Shown here: piece after piece, positions 48,301 through 59,357 of the stretch
Position numbering within the stretch: position 1 is the stretch's first letter
How the letters are laid out: each line of letters opens with the position of its first letter
Assembly: GCF_023343835.1 (NCBI RefSeq)
Contig: NC_064449.1
Location: 5,121,778-5,185,777 of the forward strand
Length of the DNA stretch: 64,000 nt
Direction: 5' to 3'
DNA from: Lagopus muta
Lineage: Eukaryota > Chordata > Aves > Galliformes > Phasianidae
The notes under the pieces: model-generated
Database searches by the model: none
Seen by the model: the letters and a program-made list of their open reading frames with translations, nothing else
Told to the model about the DNA's origin: nothing
Program-made: the position numbers and the translations under genes

Positions 48301-51300
48301 GTTTATATACAAAAATCACTTCCCAGGAGAATAAGACTTTTTAAAGAGTAAGCAGAATTGAACACTCAGTTAACATCACAAGAGTCTGCGTTTTTGGAAA
48401 CAATTTGTGTGAAGCTGGAGTGTAGCAAAAACAAAGAAATTGAAGTCAGATTTATAGCTGTTTCTGTGCAGTGAAGAGGTGGTTAGATGTCTTCTTCTAG
48501 GTCATACTAGATCATTATATTGCTTGAAACAATGTTCTAAAAGTACAATTTCATACAGGGCAGTCAGTATTTAATGCTTGAACTAAGAGCAAGAAATATG
48601 GGCTGTCTGTGCACTGGCAGGGCGGTTGGAACTTGATGATCCTTGGGGTCCCTTCCAACCGAAGCCATTCTATGATTCTGTGATCCCCCTGGCTCTACAG
48701 GTTCAGTAAATATCACATAGGAAACATCCTTTTGTAGTCTGTAGAAGAATTTTAAAAGTTTCTTGACTGAAAAAACTGTTTTCTCTGAAAGCAAGGTGGA
48801 TCTGTCCCAGTTTGGACTCAATTTGTGATGTGATAGGCGTTAAAAAGTCCGTTGTTAGCAGGCCAGAAGCGTAGTATCATGTGCTGTATTGGTAATAGTC
48901 TTGGTGCGTCTTGTGTACATCATAACCTCTCAGTTTATCTGAAAAATAAATAAGGATGCTTGTTTTGAATAAGGGAACACTCAGTCGACTGAAACATGAG
49001 GCGTGGGGCTTCAGGCTTGTTTTGTTTTGGTGCTCAGGTGAGGCAGGTGTGTGAAAGTATGGGCTGCTGCTGGTGGGTGTCACTGGACGAGAGGGAGAAG
49101 AGGTGGCACCACCTGATGATGTTATTCCCACTATGCTGATGCATCTGGGAGTAACTTTCAGCGTTGGTGGGCAATGAACTGTGAAGAAACGCCTGAATTG
49201 AGGGTTTGTTGCAATTATTGCTTTATTGGATTCGGTTCACGGTCTCTGAATAATTCTCTATTGCAGTCTGTTGCATTCACGTGTATTGAATTGCGGTTTT
49301 AAGCAGGAAGTACACATGAAACAACATCTGTGTATTTCTTCAGAAAGGATTTTTACTTCTCTATATTCTTACTCAGCTGCATCTCATGCCTGCCTGACGA
49401 GTTTTCAGGAGAGCTTCGGGGCTTTTTAGCTGTAATATTTCTTCCAACTGCTGCCTGTTTTTCTTCCTAAGAAGGACTTGTTGCTGTCAGGAGTTAAGCA
49501 CTTGCTGCACAGATATTTTCCTTAAACTTTGCAGAGAACTGCTGTTTATTTGTACTCTGGCTCCAGTCCAGCTGACTTGCTTGCATGCTGGTAGGGTTTG
49601 TGTGTTGTGAGGAGTTCCTGCAGTGCTCTCTTGTCCTTCTAGGCTTTGGTCTAACAGGATGTGGTGTGATTCTTGAAAAGTCTTCTGTATGTGATCTCTA
49701 CAATGTTACCATGACTCATCTCTTTTCTTTGAATTTTATTTCGCTCCTACCTTTTACTTACAGCATTTATTTCTGTGCTACAAGTAATGCCACAGGAGTG
49801 GGAGAGTAGCATAGAATCATAGAATGGTTTGAGTTGGAAGGGACTCCTGAAGGGCATCTGATCCCATTGCCTGCAGTGCTCAGGGACACCCACAGCTCCA
49901 GCAGTGCTCACAGCCATCCAGTTGCTCAGAGCCATGTGCAGAGCATGCTGTGCTTGTCCTAATGAAGTTTTTCACTGGGACTGAGTGGAAAGGCATCACA
50001 GGTGATGAAAGTATTAGGAAGCACTGAATGAATGGGAGGCCTGCTCCAGGGTCCATGTAGTCAATGTATATCTTTTAACTTTTAACATGTTAATTGCACT
50101 TCCTTCACCTTAATGACTGCGAGTGAAGTATATGCTGTTGGTCTCTCATACCCTCAAATGCAGCATAAGAGCATTGATGGTTAGAAAGTTGTTGATATGT
50201 TGCAATAGCTTGCTGCCTTTGTTCTGTATCTTCTATTCTGGTGTTTGAGTGGGGTTGACAGGCAGTCATAACCAATATTTTAGAGCAGGAAATATATTTA
50301 TGTAAAAATATATTGTCGTAAGGACTTAAATGTATTTCTTGATTTACTTGTAAAGAAAATTCCTTTTTTTTTTCCAGCCAGGGGTTGTTTTAGAAATATC
50401 TATTCACAGACATAAGATGAAGCCTTCAGAATGTGCTGTGGACCTGAGGATTGGAGCAGATTGCAGCTGTCTTCACCTACAGTGTTTGGAAATCACTAAT
50501 GGGAGGAGAAGTCTGCAGCTGGTGGCAAGCAGTGTGGCTGTGCCCCTGTGCTCATCTTGCTGGCTCCTAAAGGAGCTGGAGTGCTAAGGAGGCAGCAGGC
50601 TCGTGCCCTGTGCTGCTGCCTGCTTGCAGCTGTAATTGGGAGTTAGTGCTCTGCTCTGTATGCCATGCGTGTTGTATGTGAGGAAATACTGCTCATGTTG
50701 GTGCTCATAAAAAGGACGTGCCTTGGTCCAGTAAAATCAGAAATGAATGGGGCTTTCCTAAGTAACAAATGTTGCTCTCATCCTGGGGAGGACCTGCATA
50801 CACGTGTTGCTGGATTCTCAGTGTTAACATGCGGTGCTTGTGCTGAGTCCTCAAATTACTGCTGTGTGGTGGATAAAGAATTCTCTTAGTACCTGTGGGA
50901 GTGCCCTGCTAAAGCTGCCTGGCTATTATTTGGGCTCTTTGTATAAATATATTGTTTCAATTTAGAGGGAAAAATAGAAGAAAATGCTGCCTTGTGGTCA
51001 CAGTGAAAATATATCCGCCAGCAGTGCGGTTGGAGGTCTTCTGAATCATGCTTCTAGCAAAAGCAATCCATTTATATATATTTGAAAGATCTGAACATCT
51101 ATTAATGCTTTCTAAATCCGTTAACTAGTGGGTTGTATGGGGCCTTCAGTGCATCTGACAGCAAAAACACTGAGCTTTATATAAAACCAACCTACAAACG
51201 AAGTACATAAGTGAGGAGCCAGCTTCTTGTTCCTTGGATTGCTAGATCTGCCCGTGGGCTGTGTGCATCCTTCCATGCAGCATCTGTTACTGGCCACTGA

Positions 51301-54300
51301 GACAGGATATTAGATCAGATGGACTCCTGTGTGACCCAGCCTGGTAAGCTCTGCTCCATGGTGTGCCAGTGCTGGGGTTATCTTGTGTGTGTGTGTGCAA
51401 CTGCTGTAGGTGGAAAGCAGTTCTCAAGGCACTGTGCTTGGATGCTGTGCCTTATAAGGAGCACTACTGCAGTTCTGGTGCTCACAGAGCCTTTCTTACA
51501 ATTATTCCTATCTCGAGGTGGATAGGATTGAATTTTCCATGTCCAGGGACGCAGTGGGAAGATGAAGCTTTAGTTTTGATTCATCTTTAAAGCAATTTGT
51601 GGATGGGATTCTTTGTGACAGCCCTGTGATGCAGGATTGGGGAATCCCAGCAGCCGCTTTCCTGGCAGTGTTTCTTTCGTTCTGTGCTCTGCACATTTTG
51701 TCCTCATCAAAATTTGTCTTTTTAAACTGCACATTAATTTTGCTAAGCGTTCCTGGGTTTTTCTGTAGCACCCACTGAGTTCTTGTCCTGCTTAGAAGTC
51801 ATTTAAACTTTTACAGTTCTCTTTGGCTACTTGGGTGTAGTGGTTTTCTTAGGCACATGTTTCCCATACGTCATGTAAACCTTTCTTGTCCTGGATACCA
51901 AGGTCAGGGGTTTCTAACCTGTCCTAATTCCCAAATAAACGTCTCTCTGGAATAATCATTTCCATACACCTCGTGTATGAGCTATTCCATGCACTAGGAG
52001 CATCTCTCAGCTCTTTTGCTAATGGCTTTGTTCCCACTGTGTATGACTGACCTGGTAAGTAGTGGTGCCTGTTCTGTAATGCAGTGCCAGAGGAGCTGCT
52101 GCCTTGTGCTCGCTCTGTGCCTTGGCCAGCAGTGTGCCTTGCAGGCTGGGGTCATCCAGGTCCTGATTTCTCAAGTTAGCTCACTCATGCCTTCTTCCCT
52201 TTCTGCTCTGATCGATGGTTCAGAAGTAGACGTGTGTTGCAGTTTGGAACACATCCGCATTCTGATTTCAGTGTTATTATTCCTTTCCCCACCAAAAGAA
52301 GTTTACAAAACTGAAAGGATTGTGCCTATGGCACACAGTGCCCAGCACAAGGGCACACAAACTGGGACTGAGGAGGAGGCCCAGGGTGCTGTTCTGCTGT
52401 GAATACATCACGAGCACTGCTGGTGACGGGCAGCAAGAGAGCTGGTGTGATGGAGTTTTCCACTCCAGTTCAAACCAGACTCAAAACCTGCTCCACTCAC
52501 TGCTCCCAGCTGTTGGCTGGATCACTTTGGTTGCCATGAGCAGGAGCTTTATTGTAGCTGTTTCTTTCCGACACTCAGGGTTGTTTGTTTTTATATTACA
52601 GGACTACAAAGCTGATGAAGACCCTGCATTATTCCAGTCAGTTAAGACCAAGAGAGGACCTTTGGGGCCAAACTGGAAGGTAAGAAGAACTGGCTTTACA
52701 GCCTTATGAAGTGTCATCAGCAAGGAAAAAAAAGGTTTGCCCGTCCTCTTAAGACCAGCACTTTGGTGTTAGTGCTAGAACAGAGGGCAGGTGTTTGATG
52801 TTTCTGTTCTTGTGCATTCATTTAAAGTTCCAGATGTGTTAATAAGCAAAGTTACTGTCTGCTGCTTGTTCAATATCACTACTAAATTAAACCAGTGCAA
52901 ATTAAATTGGGTGAGTGTTATCTGTACTCAAGACCTCTGAGTATACACTATTATAAATTGCATGCTGGTTCCAGGCATTGAGTTTTCCTCCTTTTACAGA
53001 CGTTTGTTTAGAAAAAAAAAAGTAATTTCTCTCTGTCCTTGGGTCACACAGCCCTCACAGGGCTTTTCCATACCAGTCTTTGCTCCTTGCCTCAGGAGGA
53101 AGGAACCAATATCTCAGGCAGAATATAAATCCATGGTCTTCCCATTGTACTGCTTATTATTCACATGCAGAGGTTTGGGTTGAGTTGTTTCCCTATTTCC
53201 CCTTTAATTTTCCTCTTCTACAAGGCTTGGAGTAACCTAACGTGCTGTTAAGCAAAAATAGGACGTGGTTACTTCTGATATGTAAACTTGGCTGCATGAA
53301 TTGTAGGAAAAACAGCATCTGTGATGTTATGGGTGCTTCAAACTTGTTTGGAAGTAGAAACCGTGTTAAGAAAGTAGGAATTGGAGGCAGTGTCTGTGTA
53401 TGGCTAAGAGCAAACCCTTCTGCCATCATCCCCAGGGAAGGAAGGTGAGGGAGAGAGGAATAGGGGAGAGCATGCCAGGGTTTGATTCCTTTTTGTAGTA
53501 TATGGACAAAGCAGAACCAAATCAGATTTGTTTTGTGTTTTTGTGAGAAGTAAACGCTGGGGGTGATGATGTGAGTTTTGTGATCTGCATCTTTTCTGGA
53601 GTGAATGTTTCCCACCATTATGCTGAGAAAATTGATACAGCTCAGATTATAATTGCCTTTGGCTAATAGCCCCAGAAGTATATAATAATTTGGGACTAGC
53701 TGTTGTAATTAAGCTTTGTTGTCCCCTCAAAACCTCAGGAAGTATATTGCAGTGGAAGTGATGGAAATGGAATCAATGCTAAAACAGATTTAAAATATAT
53801 ATTTGCAGCATTAATTGAATTGCCTTATAGATATATAAGATAGGTATGGATGAAACTCAGTTATTTGTTAATCCCTGCTACTCTGTGTTGAGATTAGTGC
53901 AGTCATTTACTAAGATGTAGAGTAATATTAAATGCATTTCACTGAAATCAATTAAAAAAAAAAACCTTTTCCAATTATCCATAAACAGAAAGAGCTAGCA
54001 ACTGATGAAGAGTGCCCTAAAATGTGTGCTTACAAGTTGGTGACGATTAAATTTAAATGGTGGGGACTGCAGAACAAAGTGGAAAACCTTATACAGAAGG
54101 TAAGTGCTTCGTGTTGAGAACTGCAGTTGCTGTGCTGGCGGGTGGCAGGATGCAGGCCTCTCCTGTAATGCTTTCTTATCTTCTTAAAGCAAGAAAAAAG
54201 GATATTTACCAACTTCCATCGCCAGCTGTTCTGTTGGATCGACAAGTGGATCGATCTGACTATGGAGGACATCAGGAGGATGGAGGATGAGACTCAGAAG

Positions 54301-57300
54301 GAGCTGGAAGCGGTGAGAGCACCTTCAGGCTGATGTTTGTGTGCTACCTGTAGTGATGCCATTGAGTGTTTGGGAACTGCAGCTTTATGAAGCTTTATCC
54401 ATTCCCTTGCGTGCATTTGGGCAACTGCTGATGAGCACTGTGGCCCCTCCAGTGGTTCTGCTGTGCAGACCCACGCACTTCAGGCTTCTGCATGCTGCAT
54501 TGTGGCGGGCTGGAAGTGGCTTTAAGGTCAATGTTTCTGCTGTCACTAAATCTGGGGTGCCTGCATTGCCCATCTCTTTATCTGTGCTCTCACGCTCATC
54601 GCACAAAATCACCTTCACTACTTTTTTTTTACCATTTCTCAGAGCCATCATCAGTTTTGCACTGTTGGCTTTGGTTCATTTCTAATCATTAGAGCTGGTT
54701 ACTTTTCCTCTTCAAGCACGCTGTGCAATGTTCTTGTTCAGATCACCTGACAATGCAGTGCTCATCCTCGTTAGCTCAGCAAAACTGAGAATTTTACTTG
54801 CAAAAAGGAAGCCAGTAAAATGGATGGGCTTATCAATTTATGTGCTTTAGTGGCTGTGAGGATCAAGTATATATAGCTTAATCCATCTTTGGACTGATGT
54901 CTGGAAGGAAATCCATCTGTTAGATACGTTCAGTATGCTTTCTGTTAAGAGATAGAGAAGCATCATAGGCTGAGCAAAAAGCCTTCTCCAGTCTGTTTCC
55001 AGATCTGACCTTTGACATGAGCCTTTCTCCCTTTTTAGTCCTCCAGTTTGTGGAGTCCATTCTATTTCCTTCCCATTTTGCCCATCTATGTCCAAAACCT
55101 GTTCACTTTGTTTTCCTTCCATGGTCTTGGTAGTGTCAGGGCACGATGTTCCTGCAGCTATCACTTGCTTTTTAGCGTGGTTTTACTCATTTCATCTGCC
55201 AGCCCTGTTTAAACAGACTGTCTCATGGTTTTGACTCCCTGTTGACAGTGGTTTTGGAAGTGCTTTTTTTCGTGGTTTGAGCCTAGCACCTCTTTTAGAA
55301 TCAAAACTAGCTGTAATTCTTCTGTCCCCGCTTGATGTTTGGTTTTTATCAAACAGTGTGGAAATGTTGGAATTTGGAAGAGGTGTTTTTTTGCTGTTGG
55401 TGCTGATAGGTAGGTGGTGTGAGGTGGTAAAACCACCTTTTCTCTTCAGGTCGCTGGAGAGTCTGCCCTGGCAGCTCCTGTTATAGATCTGGGAAGAATG
55501 AGTTCACTCACTGTTGCAGACATTGCACTCTCATTGGCAGTGGGGTATTTCTGATTATGGAAAGGTGTTTTCACGGATCACACAGATTTCTTATCCTTGT
55601 TTTTAAATGTCAAACCTACTCACTTATGTTTTCTTGTTTTGCAAAGCAGTGCAGCTAGCATGTTTCAGGTAGCTCACCACATGTGACCTCATCTTCAAGA
55701 ACTTCAGTGCATTGCTTTTTGCAAAAGTCACATTTTCACACTGCTAACACAGCTTTTCTGTGAGTATGGTGAAATGTGAGAGGAGTGGGCACCTACTGCT
55801 GAAATATTTTGGTTTTTTTCCTGTTTAAATAGAGGTTTGTTTAAATAGATGGCCTGGACTACTGGGAAGTGCCTACAGTATTGACTAGAGTGTCTTTGTG
55901 CTTCCATCCCTGCAGAGAAATAGCTTTGACACTGCTGTGTTAAGCAGTGTGACAAGCACAGGAAACAAGCGTGGTGACGTTGGCAGCATTGCATTTCCCC
56001 AGGATGCACTGCTTTCTTTTGCTGCTCCCTTTCTCTCCAACACCCCTTCTTCATTCTAGTTTAAGTTACTCTTTCCCCTCAGATTCTGTGGACTTTTCAG
56101 TTCTTTCGTTGGTCCCCTCCTTCATCTTAAGCCACTATTTATTGTCAGGCTCTCTGTTTTTGTTACTTTTTTGTTGCTCTGTGACTCCTCACCTGTGTTC
56201 TTCCAGAGTTTCTCAATGCCAGCCCATCTTTCTCATTTTTTTTTTCTATCACATAGTGGTTTATACATCTGACTCCTGGAGGTGAGGAGCACCCGTGGCT
56301 CACTACATACACATCAGCTAATCACTGCATAGTAGGAGAGCATCTGCCAGAGCACTGTGGTACACCTTGTGTCCTTGAGCATTTCAAGCAGGGTGGTTCT
56401 GAGGCATCATAGGCTGATAAAAATCTAAGGAGCATCATTTACAGCTGCTGTGTGGTTCCCAGGCATCCCTCACCCCAACAAACCTGCTCTGTGTACCCGG
56501 CCTCCCAAAGCCTTCAGCTGAGGCTGGTTTTGGTCGTGGCCAGGGCGAGTAGCCTTGGCCATGTCAATTGTGACTTCTCTCTTACTAACCAACAGCATGA
56601 TAGGTTCTTTACATGGTAGCTCACAGTTTTATTTTACGTTTAGATGCGTAAGAAGGGTTCCGTTCGAGGCACATTGGCTGCTGACGTCTAGAGGAGTTCT
56701 CTGTAGGTTCTGAGGCAAATCAAGCTGTGTAAGTCAACTGCTGGATGGAAAAGGAGACTGATATATATGATATGGGAATTGCTGGCAGAACGATACCACA
56801 TAATGCTTCTGGGCCTTGAGCTCCTTCCTGATTGAATACCTTGATGTGATCAACAGCTGGAGGAGACATTTTGTGTCCAGAGGACATGAGAGACCTTCTC
56901 TGCACGCAACTACTGTAAAAACAACCACGGGTGCTTGGTCTGTTGGCAGAATGCCTTTACACCCTGGCCATAGAACCTGCTTCCTTCTGCCTTGCTAGTG
57001 CAGAAACCCAAAGTGCATGACCTGTTGTCATCACTGTGCTGGCTCTGAGCTCTGAAGCCTGCAAATCATTTCCTGGGCACAACCTGCAGGAGTCACTATC
57101 CTGTGATATGTGGACTTAATCCACGTTATTGAGGGAAGCTGTGGACTGTCACCTTTTAAAGCACGTTAACCTCTTAAAATCCAGTTCCACACAGCCATTT
57201 TTAAATGTTAAACTGCATAAAAGTAGTTATGCTGCAGAAAGCAGCATTTCCCGAGATTGGCAAAGCTCTGAGTATTTGTGTCTGTTAATGCTGGTATTTC

Positions 57301-57587
57301 CCACTGTGACTGCTGAAGTGCCACAGGTGGGATCCCAGCAGCAGCAGCTGTAAAGTCTGCTGTGCTGTGTGAGGGCCCTGGGACACCTTGCATTGCTTTG
57401 CTCTGAATTGCTCGGTCTCGGTGACGCTGTGACTGCCCTGCCCTGTTTTAATTGGAGGTTAATTAAGCTACCTATTTGGCACTTGATGTTTCGAGGAGCT
57501 TTTAATGCTTACCTTGTGTGTTTTCTTTCTCCACAGTTACGTAATCAAGGCCAAGTCAGAGGAACAAGTGCTGCCAACGATGAATGA
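39330..57587 (+). CDS. PITPNB: PITPNB, phosphatidylinositol transfer protein beta (complete, two C-terminal forms)
   Basis: Constitutive exons: 39330-39349, 40474-40504, 41257-41402, 41821-41912, 42485-42492, 43789-43863, 44968-45051, 52602-52679, 53989-54099, 54190-54312, then either 56644-56691 or 57537-57587. The products are 271 and 272 residues, the family's normal length. The class I PITP lipid-binding residues are present: Thr58, Lys60, Asn89 and Glu247; also Cys94 in the lipid cavity and Trp202-Trp203 for membrane docking. The protein moves phosphatidylinositol and phosphatidylcholine (in mammals also sphingomyelin) between membranes at the Golgi and ER. The start ATG has A at -3 and G at +4. 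PITPNB is chosen over PITPNA by its overall match and by the C-terminal tail GSVRGT followed by AADV. Confidence 0.97.
39350..40473 (+). other. PITPNB: PITPNB intron 1
   Basis: The first 450 bp belong to the CpG island. A diverged CR1 scrap lies at about 39974-40033. The rest is featureless. Confidence 0.8.
39974..40033 (-). repeat. Diverged CR1 fragment
   Basis: The ggcacgagacggctcgggtt segment followed by ggagggacctcggggcaccc resembles the reverse-complement CR1 3' end (gaatggctcgggttggaagg, gacctc). Short and GC-shifted, so only probable. Confidence 0.55.
40474..40504 (+). CDS. PITPNB: PITPNB exon 2 (31 nt)
   Basis: Completes Phe7 and encodes [10 protein letters not shown]. Acceptor tttcag, donor gtatgt. 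The following 752 bp intron has no recognised element. Confidence 0.96.
41257..41402 (+). CDS. PITPNB: PITPNB exon 3
   Basis: Encodes residues 18-65, [20 protein letters not shown] to YTHKIYHLK, and two bases of Ser66. It contains the phosphoinositide headgroup residues Thr58 and Lys60. Confidence 0.97.
41458..41620 (-). repeat. CR1 LINE 3' fragment in PITPNB intron 3
   Basis: Starts acatagaatcatagaatggc, with a tccaaccccctgctgtgtgc block and a caggctgcccagagccacat block; ends after gggatggggcatccacagcc. Reverse-complement CR1, relatively young, and it fills much of this 418 bp intron. Confidence 0.92.
41821..41912 (+). CDS. PITPNB: PITPNB exon 4
   Basis: Encodes residues 66-96, [20 protein letters not shown] through WNAYPYCRT, with the first base of Ile97. 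Contains Asn89 and Cys94 of the lipid cavity. Acceptor ttacag, donor gtaggt. The next intron is 572 bp without a recognised element. Confidence 0.97.
42485..42492 (+). CDS. PITPNB: PITPNB exon 5: 8-nt microexon
   Basis: TTGTGACG lies between an AG acceptor (with a long pyrimidine tract about 20-55 nt upstream) and a gtgagt donor. Joined to the preceding A it gives ATT GTG ACG, Ile-Val-Thr (97-99). That fills exactly the gap between RT and NEYMKDDF and matches the family sequence RTIVTNEYMK. Without it the frame breaks. Confidence 0.93.
43502..43582 (-). repeat. Diverged CR1-like fragment
   Basis: The tagaatcaccaaggtttgaa segment, followed by gaagcctccagcatcattca and gtgcagccaccc, resembles the older CR1 3' form (agaatcaccaaggttggaaa, agacc, agtccaacc) in reverse complement. 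It lies in PITPNB intron 5 (42493-43788), which is otherwise featureless. Confidence 0.65.
43789..43863 (+). CDS. PITPNB: PITPNB exon 6
   Basis: Twenty-five codons, residues 100-124, [20 protein letters not shown] and GTSEN, in phase 0 on both sides. Donor gtgagt. The following 1.1 kb intron holds nothing recognisable. Confidence 0.97.
44968..45051 (+). CDS. PITPNB: PITPNB exon 7
   Basis: Residues 125-152, [20 protein letters not shown] to DRTQVEPG, after tttgcag and before gtaagt. Phase 0 on both sides. Confidence 0.97.
46935..47185 (-). repeat. Ancient amniote CR1-family LINE remnant
   Basis: Contains agatccatctaacccagtat followed by cctgttaggggccagtagca. About 140 bp on it has catgagtgcatctaatccat followed by tttaaaaccgtttacactgc. 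These blocks match, in order, the 3' end of an old CR1 subgroup I know from turtles (tccatctagcccagtatcct, then atgaatttatctaatccctt, then aaacccgtttat). The middle is heavily diverged. Confidence 0.65.
48600..48684 (+). repeat. CR1 LINE 3' end, sense orientation
   Basis: Runs through cggttggaacttgatgatcc, ttggggtcccttccaaccga and ends agccattctatgattctgtg. The ending is the CR1 3' terminal repeat (attctatgattct), so the 3' end is intact while the 5' side is truncated. Confidence 0.92.
49811..49945 (-). repeat. CR1 LINE 3' fragment
   Basis: Begins agcatagaatcatagaatgg, followed by tttgagttggaagggactcc and a cccacagctccagcagtgct block. Reverse-complement CR1 including the 3' terminal repeat. 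Confidence 0.92.
51270..51345 (+). repeat. Ancient amniote CR1-family LINE remnant, opposite orientation
   Basis: The cagcatctgttactggccac segment, then tgagacaggatattagatca and gatggactcctgtgtgaccc, matches the sense 3' end of the same old subgroup (gcactggccactg, gagacaggatactgggctag, atggaccattggtctgaccc). Short but ordered. Confidence 0.65.
52602..52679 (+). CDS. PITPNB: PITPNB exon 8
   Basis: Residues 153-178, [20 protein letters not shown] to LGPNWK, acceptor attacag, donor gtaaga. The following 1.3 kb intron shows no clear element. Confidence 0.97.
53989..54099 (+). CDS. PITPNB: PITPNB exon 9
   Basis: Residues 179-215, [20 protein letters not shown] through [15 protein letters not shown]. 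Contains the Trp202-Trp203 pair used for membrane docking in PITPs. The following intron is only 90 bp. Confidence 0.97.
54190..54312 (+). CDS. PITPNB: PITPNB exon 10
   Basis: Residues 216-256, [20 protein letters not shown] to TQKELEA, with Glu247 of the inositol-binding set. It is the last exon shared by both C-terminal forms. Donor gtgaga. Confidence 0.97.
54313..56643 (+). other. PITPNB: PITPNB intron 10
   Basis: Intron of 2.3 kb with pyrimidine-rich stretches near 56080-56250. No repeat family or RNA gene is recognised. Confidence 0.75.
56644..56691 (+). CDS. PITPNB: PITPNB alternative C-terminal exon 11 (Ser262 form, sp1)
   Basis: After a cgtttag acceptor, ATG CGT AAG AAG GGT TCC encodes [15 protein letters not shown] and TAG (56689-56691). 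Counting from Met1, the Ser is residue 262. In mammals this is the protein kinase C target tied to Golgi localisation. A consensus gtaagt donor at 56729 lies 37 nt after the stop, so this may be a cassette exon spliced on to 57537. Confidence 0.92.
   Translation: MRKKGSVRGTLAADV
57537..57587 (+). CDS. PITPNB: PITPNB alternative C-terminal exon 12 (sp2 form)
   Basis: After ctccacag, TTA CGT AAT CAA encodes [16 protein letters not shown] and TGA (57585-57587). It is homologous to exon 11 (R..G.VRGT.AA) but has Gln at 262 in place of Ser. This matches the known mammalian PITPbeta splice form 2, which lacks the phosphorylation site. Confidence 0.92.
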   Translation, partial: LRNQGQVRGTSAANDE

Positions 57588-57775
57588 TGATGGATTTAAC
57601 CGTCACATGCAGTGTCGCATTACCAATGTGTGTGTGGATGCATGATTATTTGTATATAATTATATATACGCACATGCATACTGAAGGGGGTTGTTACAGT
57701 GTCTCCAGGGTACTACTATACCTGTCCTCAGCAAAGATGCAAAGGAAACTGCTTTCATTATGTATACCTGAAGCA

Positions 57776-57781
57776 AATAAA
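57776..57781 (+). terminator. PITPNB: Candidate proximal PITPNB poly(A) signal
   Basis: AATAAA 189 nt after the sp2 stop. It would give a very short 3' UTR. Confidence 0.5.
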
Positions 57782-58592
57782 AATCAACTGAGTAGAGTCA
57801 TTTAAAGGTCGAATTAACGGCAGAATTCTCTTAACTGATATGTTTCATGAATGTCAATACTGGACCAATTTATGCCCTATCTTTTTTTTTCCCCCCTGTT
57901 CTGAGTCACTCTGCTACACCTCGGCCCCGTCCCGTTGTAAAGAAACGGATTCCAACAAGTTAACTTCAATTTTGTGTCTTCCCTACGTGGATAATTTTTG
58001 AAATAGGAACAATGAATGTATTTATAGCTATTTATTTCTGGGTGGTCGTTATCCTCTAGGCAAATCAGAACGAAGTTGCTCACAGTGGAAATTGGAAGAC
58101 TTTTACTGTTAAATAAGTTTGACCCAACCTTTACCCACCAGTCACAAAGCAAAAAAAAAAAAAGTGTTTTATTGGACTTTTGTACATTGAAATGCGAATG
58201 TTTTTTCTTCATTAAAATTGGCAAGATTAAGGAAAAACGGCTTGTGATTTATAAACTGCTTGCAATTTGAAATTTTCCAGAAGCAGCTTTCTAGAGCAAG
58301 AAGATGCATTGAGCTCCTCTTCGCCACGCTGTGCCAGCAAAGGCAGAGACCTTCTCTAACGTAATGCTGATCATGAAAGTGCTGTTTTCCAGAGGTTCAC
58401 TTTGGAAGTTATGCAAATGGTCTTGAGTTCACACACATCACACAATGGAATATAACGGTGATTTTTTAGCTCTTTTCATGTTGAAAATACACTTTAAAAA
58501 GAAATGTATACTTTCAGGTATGATGAAAGTTTAAATTGTAGCATCTAACATGTTTCTCTGATGTTTGTCAGTAGATGCTTGAGAAGCAGTGT

Positions 58593-58598
58593 AATAAA
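58593..58598 (+). terminator. PITPNB: Candidate middle PITPNB poly(A) signal
   Basis: AATAAA within the 3' UTR; the downstream region is only weakly GU-rich. Confidence 0.35.
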
Positions 58599-59351
58599 GA
58601 CATCTGTAGATAACTCTCAAATAGGAAAACATCCTCAGCGTTTTTTAAGATATGGAGGTAGAGCATCTCATAGACATGTATTACCAAAATGCTCGCTAGA
58701 TCAGAAGCCAACTACTTTAGAAACACTAGTTAGGTAAAGTTCTGTTGCTGCCTGATTTCCTCCCAGTGCCCCCAGTAACCTCGGTAGGACAAACCTTGCT
58801 TAAGCCTCCATCTTTATAATATCACTTCCATTCTATTTTGAACCATTTTTTTACTTACTCTGCTTACTGAAGGAGCAACCTGATTTCTCCTCTGTGTCAA
58901 TGACAAAATCTGCCTGAACTTGAAGCCAGGTGAGCACACCTGCTGCTGCCAGGGTTGGGCAGCTCTCCTGGGTGCTTTCATCCCCTGTGCTGCAGTGGGG
59001 GGGGGGTTCCCTGTTTTCCCTTTCTTGATGAACAGTTTGATGGATATTTGTGACAGCAGGAGGTTGGGTTTGTAAATAGACATGTGGACATATGTGCACA
59101 CACTTCCATTTAACAGCTCTGCTGCAAGGAGGGCTGTTGCAAGCCTGGAAACTGAAAGGCTCCATCTCAGTGGTAGAATACAAGTCTTGCTGTCATTTAC
59201 GGGACTCATAACACAGAGGGAAAGGGGCCCTACAAGTTCACAAATACGGAACTAGTTGTGAAAATCTGAGAGAACCTTGTAGTGAATGTAAAACATTTAG
59301 TTGACTTTGGCAGACTTTGGTGTGACCTCCAGCGAAACTCAATGACGTTTC

Positions 59352-59357
59352 AATAAA
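59352..59357 (+). terminator. PITPNB: Candidate distal PITPNB poly(A) signal
   Basis: AATAAA followed by gtctcttgtcttag and a tggtggtttg block, a good downstream U/GU-rich element. Confidence 0.55.

Larger units (their letters stand above)
45052..52601 (+). other. PITPNB: PITPNB intron 7 (7.5 kb)
   Basis: The longest PITPNB intron. It contains two CR1 3' fragments (48600-48684 and 49811-49945) and two copies of a much older CR1 family (46935-47185 and 51270-51345). ORFs here resemble no known protein. Confidence 0.85.

Noticed and set aside
50375..50590. Pyrimidine tract and ccag resembling an extra PITPNB exon acceptor
   Set aside because: No downstream frame encodes PITP sequence, and exon 7 joins exon 8 seamlessly without it.
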